NCBI GenBank assembly: GCA_949499045.1
Contig: CATEEE010000140.1
Span: forward strand, 1 to 16,856
DNA from: Marinobacterium sp. xm-d-530
GTDB lineage: Bacteria; Pseudomonadota; Gammaproteobacteria; Pseudomonadales; Balneatricaceae
Length of the DNA stretch: 16,856 nt
Direction of reading: 5' to 3'
In this document: positions 7,104 to 14,640 of the stretch, one piece after another
Layout: each line of letters starts with the position of its first letter
Numbering within the stretch: the stretch's first letter is position 1
Translations under genes and position numbers: made by a program
Notes under the pieces: generated by a model
What the model was told of the DNA's origin: nothing
What the model saw: only the letters and a program-made list of their open reading frames with translations
Databases searched by the model: none

Positions 7104-7967
7104 TTAAACAGCAGCAGCACCACTTACGATTTCAGAAATTTCCTGTGTAATCGCTGCCTGACGCGCTTTGTTGTAAATCAACTGAAGCTCGTCGATTAGG
7201 TTGCCGGCGTTGTCGGTTGCATTCTTCATTGCCAACATACGCGCTGCCTGTTCACAGGCGTTATTCTCAACAACTGCTTGGTACACCATTGATTCAACGT
7301 AACGAGTCAAAAGACCTGTTAGCAAATCACGAGCATCTGGCTCGTAGATGTAATCCCAGTGGTGGTTGAGAGTGTCGTCGTCTTCTTCAGCCTGAAGGGG
7401 CAGAAGCTGTTCAATAGTAGGCTTTTGCGTCATGGTGTTAACGAACTCGTTCGATACCACGTATAGACAGTCAAGTTTGCCTTCGTTGAAGCTATCAAGC
7501 ATCACTTTTACTGAACCGATTAGCGCTTCCAACTCTGGTGCATCGCCCAGGCCGCTTGTTGCTGCCTTAACGTTACCGCCGTAGTTACGGAAGAAGCTAA
7601 CTGCTTTACCACCAATTGCACAGAAATCGATCTCGACGTTCTGTGAATTGAACTCCTTCATTTTGCCAATAGCAACCTTGAACAAGTTAACGTTCAGGCC
7701 ACCACAGAGTCCGCGATCAGAACCAACAACAATGAAACCAACGCGTTTCAAATCGCTGTTCTGCATGTAAAGGTGTTTATATTCAGGGTTAGCTTTCGCT
7801 AAGTGCTGAATCACACCACGGATACTGCGTGCGTATGGACGAGAAGACTCCATGCGATCTTGGGCACGGCGCATCTTAGATGCAGCAACCATTTCCATGG
7901 CGCTGGTAATCTTACGTGTGCTACCGATACTCGCGATCTGCGTCTTAATCTCTTTTCCGACTGCCAT
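7104..7967 (-). CDS. atpG: F1Fo ATP synthase gamma subunit, AtpG
   Basis: Gamma is the rotating central shaft of F1. The 287-residue protein matches the usual length. Its two conserved terminal helices, which form the antiparallel coiled coil inside the alpha3beta3 ring, are seen as IGSTRKITSAMEMVAASKMRR (about 14-34, where the ITSAMEMVAASKM core is nearly universal) and, at the C-terminus, NLIDELQLIYNKARQAAITQEISEIVSGAAAV. The middle contains the Rossmann-like domain with VGSDRGLCGGLN. The ATG at 7965-7967 has GAGGCGG about 5 nt upstream. The gap to atpA is long for this operon (75 bp) and contains a stable hairpin. Confidence 0.99.
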   Translation of the reverse strand: MAVGKEIKTQIASIGSTRKITSAMEMVAASKMRRAQDRMESSRPYARSIRGVIQHLAKANPEYKHLYMQNSDLKRVGFIVVGSDRGLCGGLNVNLFKVAIGKMKEFNSQNVEIDFCAIGGKAVSFFRNYGGNVKAATSGLGDAPELEALIGSVKVMLDSFNEGKLDCLYVVSNEFVNTMTQKPTIEQLLPLQAEEDDDTLNHHWDYIYEPDARDLLTGLLTRYVESMVYQAVVENNACEQAARMLAMKNATDNAGNLIDELQLIYNKARQAAITQEISEIVSGAAAV

Positions 7968-7996
7968 AAATCCGCCTCTATTCCTTGACTTAGTAT

Positions 7997-8021
7997 CGGC
8001 TGAACAGAGTCTGCTCAGCCG
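7997..8021 (-). other. Intercistronic stem-loop between atpA and atpG
   Basis: In the minus-strand RNA CGGCUGAGCA and UGUUCAGCCG pair over 10 bp (one G-U) around a 5-nt loop GACUC. CGGCTGA and TCAGCCG are perfect complements in the DNA. No U-run follows, so it is not a terminator. It lies about 30 nt upstream of the atpG start. A role in mRNA processing or stability, or in setting atpG translation, is possible but inferred. Confidence 0.6.
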
Positions 8022-8042
8022 TTCTGCTCATAACTCGAGCGC

Positions 8043-9587
8043 TTACCAAGTCTGGGTAGATTTGAACGATTCGATGCCAGCTTTGAATCCAGCAGCGATT
8101 TCATCATTGTAATCGCCTGATTCATTCACTTTAGCCATCAGGTCAGCATGCTCCGAGTTGAAGTATGCAACCAATGCAGCTTCGAATGCACCGATTTTGT
8201 TCAATTCTACGTCGCTCAGGAAGCCTTCGTTCGCAGCGTACAAGCTCAAGCCCATCTCAGCGACAGACATTGGAGAGTACTGCTTCTGCTTCATCAGTTC
8301 TGTAACGCGCTGACCGTGCTCTAGTTGTGCACGAGTCGCTTCGTCAAGGTCTGAAGCAAACTGCGAGAATGCTGCCAATTCACGGTACTGTGCTAGTGCT
8401 AGACGGACACCGCCACCAAGTTTCTTGATGACTTTAGTCTGAGCTGCACCACCTACACGTGATACTGACAGACCTGCGTTGATCGCAGGACGAATACCTG
8501 AGTTAAACATAGCAGTTTCAAGGAAAATCTGACCGTCTGTGATCGAGATAACGTTGGTTGGTACGAACGCCGAAACGTCGCCACCCTGAGTCTCGATTAC
8601 AGGTAGGGCAGTCAATGAACCTGTTTGTCCTTTAACTTCACCTTTAGTGAACTCTTCTACGTAGTCAGCGTTAACACGCGCTGCACGCTCTAGTAGGCGT
8701 GAGTGTAGGTAGAAAACGTCACCTGGGTATGCTTCACGACCTGGTGGACGACGAAGAAGAAGTGAAATCTGACGGTAAGCCCAAGCTTGTTTAGTTAGGT
8801 CATCGTAGATAATCAGTGCGTCTTCACCGCGGTCACGGAAGTACTCACCCATTGCACAGCCTGCGTATGGAGCTAGGAACTGCATTGCTGCAGGATCTGC
8901 TGCACCCGCTGCTACAACGATCGTGTGATCCATTGCGCCGTGCTCTTCAAGCTTACGTACTACGTTAGCGATAGTAGACTGTTTCTGGCCCACTGCTACG
9001 TAGATACATTTGATACCAGTACCTTTCTGGTTGATGATCGCGTCGATCGCAATCGCCGACTTACCGATTTGACGGTCACCGATGATCAACTCACGCTGAC
9101 CACGGCCGATTGGTACCATGGCATCGATCGCTTTCAGACCAGTCTGAACTGGCTGATCAACAGACTGACGAGCGATAACGCCTGGCGCTACCTTCTCTAC
9201 TGCATCTGTAATTTTTGCGTCGATAGCACCTTTACCGTCGATTGGGTTACCTAGTGCGTCAACAACGCGACCAAGTAGCTCAGGACCTACTGGTACTTCA
9301 AGGATGCGGCCAGTACATTTAGCCGTCATACCTTCTTTAAGACCTTGGTAATCACCAAGAACTACGGCACCGACAGAGTCACGCTCAAGGTTAAGCGCCA
9401 TACCGTAGACGCCACCAGGGAACTCGATCATTTCGCCGTACATTACGTCAGCTAAACCGTGGATCAGGATGATACCATCGGATACGCTAACGATTGTGCC
9501 CTCGTTACGGGCTTCTGAAGACACATCAAGTGACTCGATGCGCTTCTTGAGAATCTCGCTGATCTCAGATGGATTCAGTTGCTGCAT
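8043..9587 (-). CDS. atpA: F1Fo ATP synthase alpha subunit, AtpA
   Basis: Alpha alternates with beta in the F1 hexamer and carries non-catalytic nucleotide sites plus the arginine finger for catalysis. The 514-residue protein is standard length (E. coli 513). Residues 1-25 (MQQLNPSEISEILKKRIESL) bind delta. The P-loop is GDRQIGKS (170-177), an Ile/Ser variant of the enteric GDRQTGKT that still fits the GxxxxGK[ST] rule. The segment ISITDGQIFLE and the arginine-finger region SVSRVGGAAQTK are intact, and the C-terminus ends FKSTQTW. The ATG is preceded by GAGGAATAGAA. It follows atpH with a 15 bp gap. Confidence 0.99.
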   Translation of the reverse strand: MQQLNPSEISEILKKRIESLDVSSEARNEGTIVSVSDGIILIHGLADVMYGEMIEFPGGVYGMALNLERDSVGAVVLGDYQGLKEGMTAKCTGRILEVPVGPELLGRVVDALGNPIDGKGAIDAKITDAVEKVAPGVIARQSVDQPVQTGLKAIDAMVPIGRGQRELIIGDRQIGKSAIAIDAIINQKGTGIKCIYVAVGQKQSTIANVVRKLEEHGAMDHTIVVAAGAADPAAMQFLAPYAGCAMGEYFRDRGEDALIIYDDLTKQAWAYRQISLLLRRPPGREAYPGDVFYLHSRLLERAARVNADYVEEFTKGEVKGQTGSLTALPVIETQGGDVSAFVPTNVISITDGQIFLETAMFNSGIRPAINAGLSVSRVGGAAQTKVIKKLGGGVRLALAQYRELAAFSQFASDLDEATRAQLEHGQRVTELMKQKQYSPMSVAEMGLSLYAANEGFLSDVELNKIGAFEAALVAYFNSEHADLMAKVNESGDYNDEIAAGFKAGIESFKSTQTW

Positions 9588-9602
9588 TTCTATTCCTCAT
9601 TC

Positions 9603-10139
9603 TCAGGAATTCATCGCTTCGGCCAGTTTCGCAAGTCGAGCACGAACCGAACCGTCGATCACAAGGTCGTCTGTACGCACAATCACGCCGCCTAGGATAG
9701 ACTTGTCTACCTGTGCAGTGACTGCGACTTCACGACCCAACTTGGTGCTAAGCGCCTTTGCCAATTTCTGCTGCTGTTCATCAGCAAGGTCGAAGGCAGT
9801 TGTCAGATCCACTTCTATTGAAGCTTCTTGAGCTGTCTTCAGCTTTTTGAACTGTGCAGCGATCTCTGGCAACAGAGCCAAGCGCTGATTTTCTGCCAAT
9901 AGAGCCATAAAGTTCTGGCCCGCTTGGTCGATGTCGCCTTCTAAAAGGCCATTCAGCGTCCCAGCTTTCTGCTCAGACGTCAGGGCTGGATTAGCCAGCA
10001 CCTGGGCTACTGTCGCATCCGCTACACATGAGGCAGCGACTGAGAGCATATTAGCCCACTGATCGAGGCTGCCCTTGCTAACTGCATATTCAAATGCAGC
10101 TTTTGTGTAGGGCCGAGCGACTGTATTGAGTTCAGCCAT
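9603..10139 (-). CDS. atpH: F1Fo ATP synthase delta subunit, AtpH
   Basis: Delta links the top of F1 to the b-subunit dimer as part of the peripheral stalk. The 178-residue protein begins MAELNTVARPYTKAAFEYA, the typical N-terminal helix of the family. It carries the C-terminal signature region of delta/OSCP proteins, with GREVAVTAQVDKSILGGVIVR and the ending LVIDGSVRARLAKLAEAM. Length matches E. coli (177). The ATG has GAGG about 6 nt upstream. It lies 12 bp after atpF and 15 bp before atpA. Confidence 0.98.
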   Translation of the reverse strand: MAELNTVARPYTKAAFEYAVSKGSLDQWANMLSVAASCVADATVAQVLANPALTSEQKAGTLNGLLEGDIDQAGQNFMALLAENQRLALLPEIAAQFKKLKTAQEASIEVDLTTAFDLADEQQQKLAKALSTKLGREVAVTAQVDKSILGGVIVRTDDLVIDGSVRARLAKLAEAMNS

Positions 10140-10151
10140 CGTAAACCTCGC

Positions 10152-10622
10152 TTAAAGCTCCGCAGCTAGTTTTTCAACTAACTGTGCGTGTGCTTTCTCG
10201 TCAACAGAGGCTTCCAGAATTTTTTCAGCGCCAGCTAGTGCTAGTGCTGCAACCTGTGCACGAAGAGCTTCCTTCGCCTGGTTGATCTCTTGTTCGATTT
10301 CAGCTTCAGCAGCAGCTTTTACGCGATTAGCTTCTTCGCGCGCTTGCTCTTTAGCTTCGTCAACAATCTGGTTAGCCCGCTTGTTGGCCTGTTCAATGAT
10401 GGCAGCTGCTTGCTCTTTAGATTCGCGCAGGTTATCTGTCGCTTTCTCTTGAGCTAGCTTCAGATCGCGCTCAGCGCGTTCTGCCGCATCAAGACCATCT
10501 GCAATCTTCTTCTTACGCTCAGCCAGTGCACTTGTTAGTGGTGGCCATACGTATTTCATACAAAATACGACGAAGATGAAGAACGCGATAGCCTGACCAA
10601 TGATGGTGAGATTGATATTCAC
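10152..10622 (-). CDS. atpF: F1Fo ATP synthase b subunit, AtpF
   Basis: Two copies of b form the peripheral stalk that holds F1 against the a subunit. The 156-residue protein (E. coli 156) has one N-terminal membrane helix (IIGQAIAFFIFVVFCMKYVW, about 7-26). A conserved Arg36 in ALAERKKKIADGL follows, then a long charged Ala/Glu/Lys/Gln-rich helix suited to the right-handed b-b coiled coil. The start codon is GTG (10620-10622) with CGAGG about 9 nt upstream. As I recall, E. coli atpF also starts with GTG. A two-codon ATG-GCG-TGA overlaps the GTG. The gap before it, after atpE, carries a hairpin. Confidence 0.98.
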   Translation of the reverse strand: MNINLTIIGQAIAFFIFVVFCMKYVWPPLTSALAERKKKIADGLDAAERAERDLKLAQEKATDNLRESKEQAAAIIEQANKRANQIVDEAKEQAREEANRVKAAAEAEIEQEINQAKEALRAQVAALALAGAEKILEASVDEKAHAQLVEKLAAEL

Positions 10623-10650
10623 GCCATTATCCTCGCGGTTGTCTGATTAA

Positions 10651-10691
10651 AAGTAGTGAAACCCATGGGGTAACTAGTTAAAAAACTACTT
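10651..10691 (-). other. Hairpin directly downstream of the atpE stop codon
   Basis: In the minus-strand RNA AAGUAGU (complement of 10685-10691) pairs with ACUACUU (complement of 10651-10657). An inner ACCC-CAU-GGGU hairpin lies between them. The outer stem begins one base after the atpE stop. A U-run lies on the 5' side of the loop rather than after the stem, so this is not a classical terminator. A structure here could block 3' exonucleases and favour the atpE part of the message, which must be made in large excess. That role is inference. Confidence 0.5.
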
Positions 10692-10692
10692 G

Positions 10693-10926
10693 TTAGCCAG
10701 CAACAGCGAACAGTACGTATAGACCAAGACCAACACCGATCATAGGAACAGCGTCGACAAGACCCATTACGATGAAGAACTGAGTACGTAGTAGTGGGAT
10801 CAGTTCTGGCTGACGAGCAGCACCTTCAAGAAATTTGCCACCTAGAACGCCGATACCGACCGCAGCGCCTACAGCGCCTAGACCCATCATCAGTGCACCA
10901 GCAATGTACAGCAATGCCATTTCCAT
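10693..10926 (-). CDS. atpE: F1Fo ATP synthase c subunit (proteolipid), AtpE
   Basis: The c subunit forms the proton-driven rotor ring in the inner membrane. The 77-residue hairpin has helix 1 (about 5-30) with the GxGxGxG-like run AVGAAVGIGVLGG, the polar loop ARQPE (37-41) that contacts gamma and epsilon, and helix 2 (about 48-75) with the ion-binding carboxylate Asp58 in MGLVDAVPMIGVGLG. An Asp here, without the polar Gln and Glu-Ser ligands of Na+-type rings, indicates a proton-driven enzyme. The ATG at 10924-10926 has a good GGAG 7 nt upstream within an A/U-rich leader. It lies between atpB (61 bp gap) and atpF (70 bp gap). Confidence 0.99.
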   Translation of the reverse strand: MEMALLYIAGALMMGLGAVGAAVGIGVLGGKFLEGAARQPELIPLLRTQFFIVMGLVDAVPMIGVGLGLYVLFAVAG

Positions 10927-10955
10927 CGTTTTTCTCCGATTTAGTTAATTTAAGG
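10927..10955 (-). promoter_or_regulatory. A/U-rich translation initiation region of atpE
   Basis: Upstream of the atpE ATG the minus strand reads TTAACTAAAT, then CGGAG, then AAAAACG. This gives a GGAG ribosome binding site at 7 nt spacing behind an unstructured A/U-rich stretch. It closely resembles the known translational enhancer in front of E. coli atpE (TTAACTGAAAC..., then GGAGA), which raises c-subunit synthesis to match its stoichiometry of about ten per enzyme. Resemblance is from memory; the function is inferred. Confidence 0.6.
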
Positions 10956-10987
10956 TTATTACAGTTAGTAAACTCTTGTTATTCCGC

Positions 10988-11809
10988 TTAGTGATCTTCG
11001 TGGGCCATCGCCAAGTAGACGATTGTTAGGACCATGAAGATAAACGCCTGAAGCGTAATAACTAGAATGTGGAAAATTGCCCATGGAACCGACAGGATCC
11101 ATTGAGCCCAGAACGGTAGCAATGCAATCAGGATGAAGATCATCTCACCTGCGTACATGTTACCGAAAAGACGTAGTGCCAGTGATACTGGCTTAGCCAG
11201 TAGTCCAACCACTTCTAGGAAGAGGTTGAATGGCAGCAACCATTTGCCTAAAGGCTGGAAACTAAGTTCTGCAAGGAACCCGCCAAGACCTTTCTGCTTA
11301 ATGCTGTAGTAAAGGATCAGAGCAAAGACACTTAACGCCATACCCATTGTCGCGTTAACGTCAGTCGTTGGAACCACTTTCATGAAGTGGATGCCCATCT
11401 CAGCTGCTAGGAATGGAATCCAATCAACTGGGACCAAGTCCATGGTGTTCATTAGGAAGATCCATACAAAGATGGTCAACGCCAATGGAGCGATGAGTGC
11501 GTTTTTGTAGTGGAAGATACTCTTCACATTGTCATCGACGAATTCGATGATAGTTTCTACAAAGTTTTGAGCGCCGCCAGGTACATCGCTTGTTGCACTT
11601 TTAGCCACTTTACGGAAGAACCACACGAACGCTAGACCAAGAGCAATCGACCAGAACATTGTGTCTACGTTGATCGCCCAGAAGCCCATCTCAGCTGCTT
11701 CTTGCGCGCTATGCGCAAAGCTAAGACCGTTAACAGGGTGGTTACCAAAGGTAAGGTTGGTTAAGTGGTGAGCAATATACTCTGAGGAGGTAACTGTTCC
11801 AGATGCCAT
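10988..11809 (-). CDS. atpB: F1Fo ATP synthase a subunit, AtpB
   Basis: Subunit a provides the proton half-channels next to the c-ring. The 273-residue protein (E. coli 271) has several membrane helices. The essential arginine is Arg213 in PVSLALRLFGNMYAGE, with Asn217 and Glu222 in the same helix. His247 and Gln254 are in the final helices (IFHILVITLQAFIFM). The start MASGTVTSSEYIAHHLTNL is typical of non-enteric gammaproteobacteria. A GAGAG lies about 10 nt before the ATG. It follows atpI with a 25 bp gap. Confidence 0.98.
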   Translation of the reverse strand: MASGTVTSSEYIAHHLTNLTFGNHPVNGLSFAHSAQEAAEMGFWAINVDTMFWSIALGLAFVWFFRKVAKSATSDVPGGAQNFVETIIEFVDDNVKSIFHYKNALIAPLALTIFVWIFLMNTMDLVPVDWIPFLAAEMGIHFMKVVPTTDVNATMGMALSVFALILYYSIKQKGLGGFLAELSFQPLGKWLLPFNLFLEVVGLLAKPVSLALRLFGNMYAGEMIFILIALLPFWAQWILSVPWAIFHILVITLQAFIFMVLTIVYLAMAHEDH

Positions 11810-11834
11810 TCTCAGTTTCTCTCTTTATCGAAGG

Positions 11835-12236
11835 TTAAGAATCCGTTTTGACGCCGAACTGCATAATCAGGTTACTGACCTGAAGCAGAATCAACATCGC
11901 AAATAAGGAAAAAACACTGATGGGTTTTACCAGCACAAACGCCAGTGAAAAACTGATCGCCATCAATGCCATTTTCCATATTTGACTCGCATATAATTCT
12001 GCGAGTGTTCCTTGAGCAGAACTCTGTGTCTGCTTTTTAAAGTGCTTTCCAGCAAAATAGGCGTTTGGAATTAAATAAATTAAACCGCCTATTAGCATTG
12101 AGTAAGCTGCTACAAAGTCTATAAACACAGTTACTGCACTGAGCAATAGCAGAATGCCTGACTGATATTTCAATACTGTGAAATATCGGGCTTTTGCCCT
12201 ATCAGAACGCTTACCTATGAGGTTTGGATTCATCAT
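11835..12236 (-). CDS. atpI: ATP synthase assembly-associated protein I, AtpI
   Basis: AtpI is a small inner-membrane protein implicated in assembly or stability of the c-ring and in Mg2+ supply; it is not part of the final enzyme. The 133-residue protein (E. coli about 126) has a basic N-terminus (IGKRSDRAKARYF) and four hydrophobic segments, the pattern of this poorly conserved family. The last segments are ISFSLAFVLVKPISVFSLF and MLILLQVSNLIMQFG. Identification relies strongly on its place as the first atp gene ahead of atpB. Two ATG codons stand in tandem (12236 and 12233 on the minus strand), and the ribosome binding site is weak (GGGCAAAG), which fits low expression. Confidence 0.9.
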   Translation of the reverse strand: MMNPNLIGKRSDRAKARYFTVLKYQSGILLLLSAVTVFIDFVAAYSMLIGGLIYLIPNAYFAGKHFKKQTQSSAQGTLAELYASQIWKMALMAISFSLAFVLVKPISVFSLFAMLILLQVSNLIMQFGVKTDS

Positions 12237-12280
12237 CTTTGCCCAAAAGTGGTGCGTTTATCCCAGCTAATGCGGGCGCA

Positions 12281-12309
12281 ATTGTAGGTGAAAAGGGCGT
12301 AAGCATCAA
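12281..12309 (-). promoter_or_regulatory. Sigma-70-type promoter of the atp operon
   Basis: On the minus strand TTGATG (12304-12309) and TACAAT (12281-12286) are separated by exactly 17 bp, matching the consensus at 4/6 and 5/6. The sequence after the -10 box is GC-rich (TGCGCCCGC), a discriminator of the type linked to stringent and growth-rate control. Transcription would start near 12274, leaving a leader of about 38 nt before atpI. An inverted repeat CTTAGT-13-ACTAAG (12311-12335) sits just upstream of the -35 box. Confidence 0.7.
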
Positions 12310-12347
12310 GCTTAGTGTGGTCTAATATGACTAAGGTCTTGGTCGCT

Positions 12348-13214
12348 TCAATCGCGAAGCTGTTTAACGATCGCTTTGAGCTCCTTAGCGTCGTTATAGC
12401 TGATCACAATCTTACCCTGACCCTTAGCATTTTCGCTCAGCGTCACTTTGGTGGAGAGCAGACGTGTCAGATCATCAACGATGCGTTCATGCGTGCTCGT
12501 TAGCTCTGGTTTCGCTTTAGGCTCGGCAGGGTTTTGTAGCGTTCTCACTAACAACTCAGTTTGACGAACGGATAAGCCTTTAACCACAACTTCTCGACCT
12601 GCATCAATCTGTAACTCTTCTGATAGAGGCAGCAGTGCACGCGCGTGACCCATCTCAAGGTCACCATGTTCTAGCATCCGTTTCACTTCGTCGGTTAGAT
12701 TGATAAGACGCAGAAGGTTAGTAACCGCGGTACGCGATTTACCAACCGCATCAGCCACCTCCTGCTGAGACAGTTCAAACTCCTGTTGAAGTCGCTGCAG
12801 GGCTATGGCCTCTTCAATCGGGTTTAAGTTTTCACGCTGAATGTTCTCGATTAGCGCCATAGCAATGGCTGCTTCATCAGGGACATCACGAATGACAACA
12901 GGAACACGCTCCAATCCTGCCATCTGGGCAGCACGCCAGCGACGCTCACCAGCGATGATTTCAAAATTATCACCACCGATTGGACGCACTACGATAGGCT
13001 GCATGATGCCTTGTACTTTGATCGACGCTGCTAGCTCTTCAAGGGCTTGTGGCTCCATATCGCGGCGTGGTTGGTAACGACCACGACAAAGGCGTTCAAC
13101 CGCCAGCTCAGTGAGTTGCGTAGAGTCACTCGATTGGTCGTTTGCTACAGTCGGTGCAGAACCAGACAGTAGGGCGTCTAAACCACGACCTAATCCACGA
13201 CGTTTAGTGCTCAT
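12348..13214 (-). CDS. parB: Chromosome partitioning protein ParB
   Basis: ParB binds parS sites near the origin and, with the ATPase ParA, segregates sister origins; the family acts as a CTP-dependent sliding clamp. The 288-residue protein starts with the typical basic leader MSTKRRGLGRGLDALL. The N-terminal nuclease-like/CTPase domain carries CRGRYQPRRDM and GERRWRAAQMAGLERVPVV, where GERRWRA is box II of the family. The ALIENIQRENLNPIEEA segment and the helix-turn-helix (LSQQEVADAVGKSRTAVTNLLRL) follow. The C-terminal dimer domain ends KIVISYNDAKELKAIVKQLRD. A strong AAGGAG sits 6 nt before the ATG. It follows parA by 9 bp. No parS consensus was found in the window. Confidence 0.97.
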   Translation of the reverse strand: MSTKRRGLGRGLDALLSGSAPTVANDQSSDSTQLTELAVERLCRGRYQPRRDMEPQALEELAASIKVQGIMQPIVVRPIGGDNFEIIAGERRWRAAQMAGLERVPVVIRDVPDEAAIAMALIENIQRENLNPIEEAIALQRLQQEFELSQQEVADAVGKSRTAVTNLLRLINLTDEVKRMLEHGDLEMGHARALLPLSEELQIDAGREVVVKGLSVRQTELLVRTLQNPAEPKAKPELTSTHERIVDDLTRLLSTKVTLSENAKGQGKIVISYNDAKELKAIVKQLRD

Positions 13215-13223
13215 TTCAACTCC

Positions 13224-14012
13224 TTAAGAAACCGCTTGGGATAGCTCTTTGTCAGTACGACGAACCAGTTCACCTGCTAGTGCCAGGTAAGCAATCGCAC
13301 CTCGAGAATTTTTATCGTACATGATCGCCGGTAAACCATGGCTTGGAGCTTCTGCCAAACGCACATTGCGTGGAATGACCGTACGATATACTTGATCACC
13401 AAAGTACTCTAGGAGGTGATCGGAGACATCCTTAGTCAAACTCATCCGCGGATCGAACATGGTACGCAAAATACCCTCGATCTTTAGACGGGGGTTTAAA
13501 CGTTCATGGATTTTATCGATGGTGCCAACCAACGCACTGATCCCTTCTAGGGCATAGTATTCACACTGCATTGGGATAATGACACCATCAGAACTCGCCA
13601 ACGCATTCACTGTTAACAAGCTCAATGAAGGTGGATTATCGATCAGGATAAAATCGTACTGATCCGCTACAGCATCAAGCGCCATTTTCAGGCGAAACTC
13701 TCTGCGAGTCATCTGCAGAAGTTCGACTTCAGCTGCTGTCAGATCACCATTGGCACCCAGTACGTCGTAACCCACCTTTAAATTGGTGATGATCGACTCT
13801 TTGGCGCTCGCTTGATCGGTTAGTAACTCATACACCGAGAGAGTCAAATCATGTTTATCGACACCAGACCCCATAGTCGCATTACCCTGAGGATCCAAGT
13901 CGATGAGCAGAACGCGCTTATGCATAGCAGCAAGTGAGGCCGCTAAGTTCACGCTAGTGGTGGTTTTACCTACTCCACCTTTCTGATTGGTGACCGTTAA
14001 AATCTTGGCCAA
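13224..14012 (-). CDS. parA: Chromosome partitioning ATPase ParA (Soj)
   Basis: ParA is a deviant-Walker ATPase that binds DNA non-specifically and moves ParB-parS complexes. I chose the TTG at 14010-14012, giving MAKILTVTNQKGGVGKTTT, 262 residues, the family's usual start and length. GGGAG lies about 8 nt upstream, which makes this better than the TTG five codons earlier, whose codons contain that ribosome binding site. The deviant Walker A is KGGVGKTT (11-18), Walker A' is LLIDLDPQGNAT (Asp40), and Walker B is DFILIDNPPSLS. The conserved IPRNVRLAEAPSHG follows near the C-terminus. The start lies one base after the rsmG stop (TAAGTTG), so translation is probably coupled. Confidence 0.96.
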   Translation of the reverse strand: MAKILTVTNQKGGVGKTTTSVNLAASLAAMHKRVLLIDLDPQGNATMGSGVDKHDLTLSVYELLTDQASAKESIITNLKVGYDVLGANGDLTAAEVELLQMTRREFRLKMALDAVADQYDFILIDNPPSLSLLTVNALASSDGVIIPMQCEYYALEGISALVGTIDKIHERLNPRLKIEGILRTMFDPRMSLTKDVSDHLLEYFGDQVYRTVIPRNVRLAEAPSHGLPAIMYDKNSRGAIAYLALAGELVRRTDKELSQAVS

Positions 14013-14013
14013 C

Positions 14014-14640
14014 TTACACTCTCCCAATTTTCAACAGGTGTCGTTCTTCATCAAGACCAGGCACTTGAAGGGGGTAACTATCGATTAAATGGTATTGATT
14101 TGGCAGATCTGCCAACTCCTGATCAGGATAACGACCTTTCATCGCAAGAAACAGACCCTGATCGGCTAATAGCTCAGCGCTTAACGTTACCATATCTTCG
14201 ATAGAAGCAAAGGCCCTAGACGTAACTTGTTGGAAAGTACGGCCTGCAAACGCCTCAACACGACCATGAACCACCTCTAAATTCGATAGATTCAACTCGA
14301 CTTTTACTTGGTGCTGGAATCGGGTCTTTTTCCCGTTACTGTCGAGAGTAACGACCGGCATATCAGGATGAAGAATGGCCATTGGAATACCAGGCAACCC
14401 TGCACCGCTGCCGACATCGATTAAATCGGTCTTTTCAACATAGGGTGCAATCGCAACACTGTCCAAGATGTGTTTAATCAACATCTGTTTTGGATCTCGG
14501 ATCGCTGTCAGGTTATAGGCCTTGTTCCATTTTTGTAACAGCGCTAAATAAGCCAAGAGCTGCTCAACCTGTTGTTCTGAAGCGGACTGATTTAATCGAC
14601 TAAGACCCGCCTCTAAATCCGCTTTTGGATTGTAGTCCAT
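14014..14640 (-). CDS. rsmG: 16S rRNA (guanine-527-N7)-methyltransferase RsmG (GidB)
   Basis: RsmG methylates N7 of G527 in the 530 loop of 16S rRNA using S-adenosylmethionine. The 208-residue protein (E. coli 207) has the family N-terminal segment LALLQKWNKAYNLTAIRDP (about 33-50). The SAM-binding loop LIDVGSGAGLPGIPMAI (73-89) follows, then LDSNGKKTRF and the SRAFASIEDM motif (from about residue 140). Loss of this gene in other bacteria gives low-level streptomycin resistance. Its ATG overlaps the mnmG stop as TAATG, the classical gidA-gidB coupling. Confidence 0.98.
   Translation of the reverse strand: MDYNPKADLEAGLSRLNQSASEQQVEQLLAYLALLQKWNKAYNLTAIRDPKQMLIKHILDSVAIAPYVEKTDLIDVGSGAGLPGIPMAILHPDMPVVTLDSNGKKTRFQHQVKVELNLSNLEVVHGRVEAFAGRTFQQVTSRAFASIEDMVTLSAELLADQGLFLAMKGRYPDQELADLPNQYHLIDSYPLQVPGLDEERHLLKIGRV

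Noticed and set aside
12311..12335. CTTAGT-13-ACTAAG as a terminator after parB
   Set aside because: The stem is only 6 bp with a 13-nt loop and has no U-run; it may be an upstream element of the atp promoter, but nothing supports termination.
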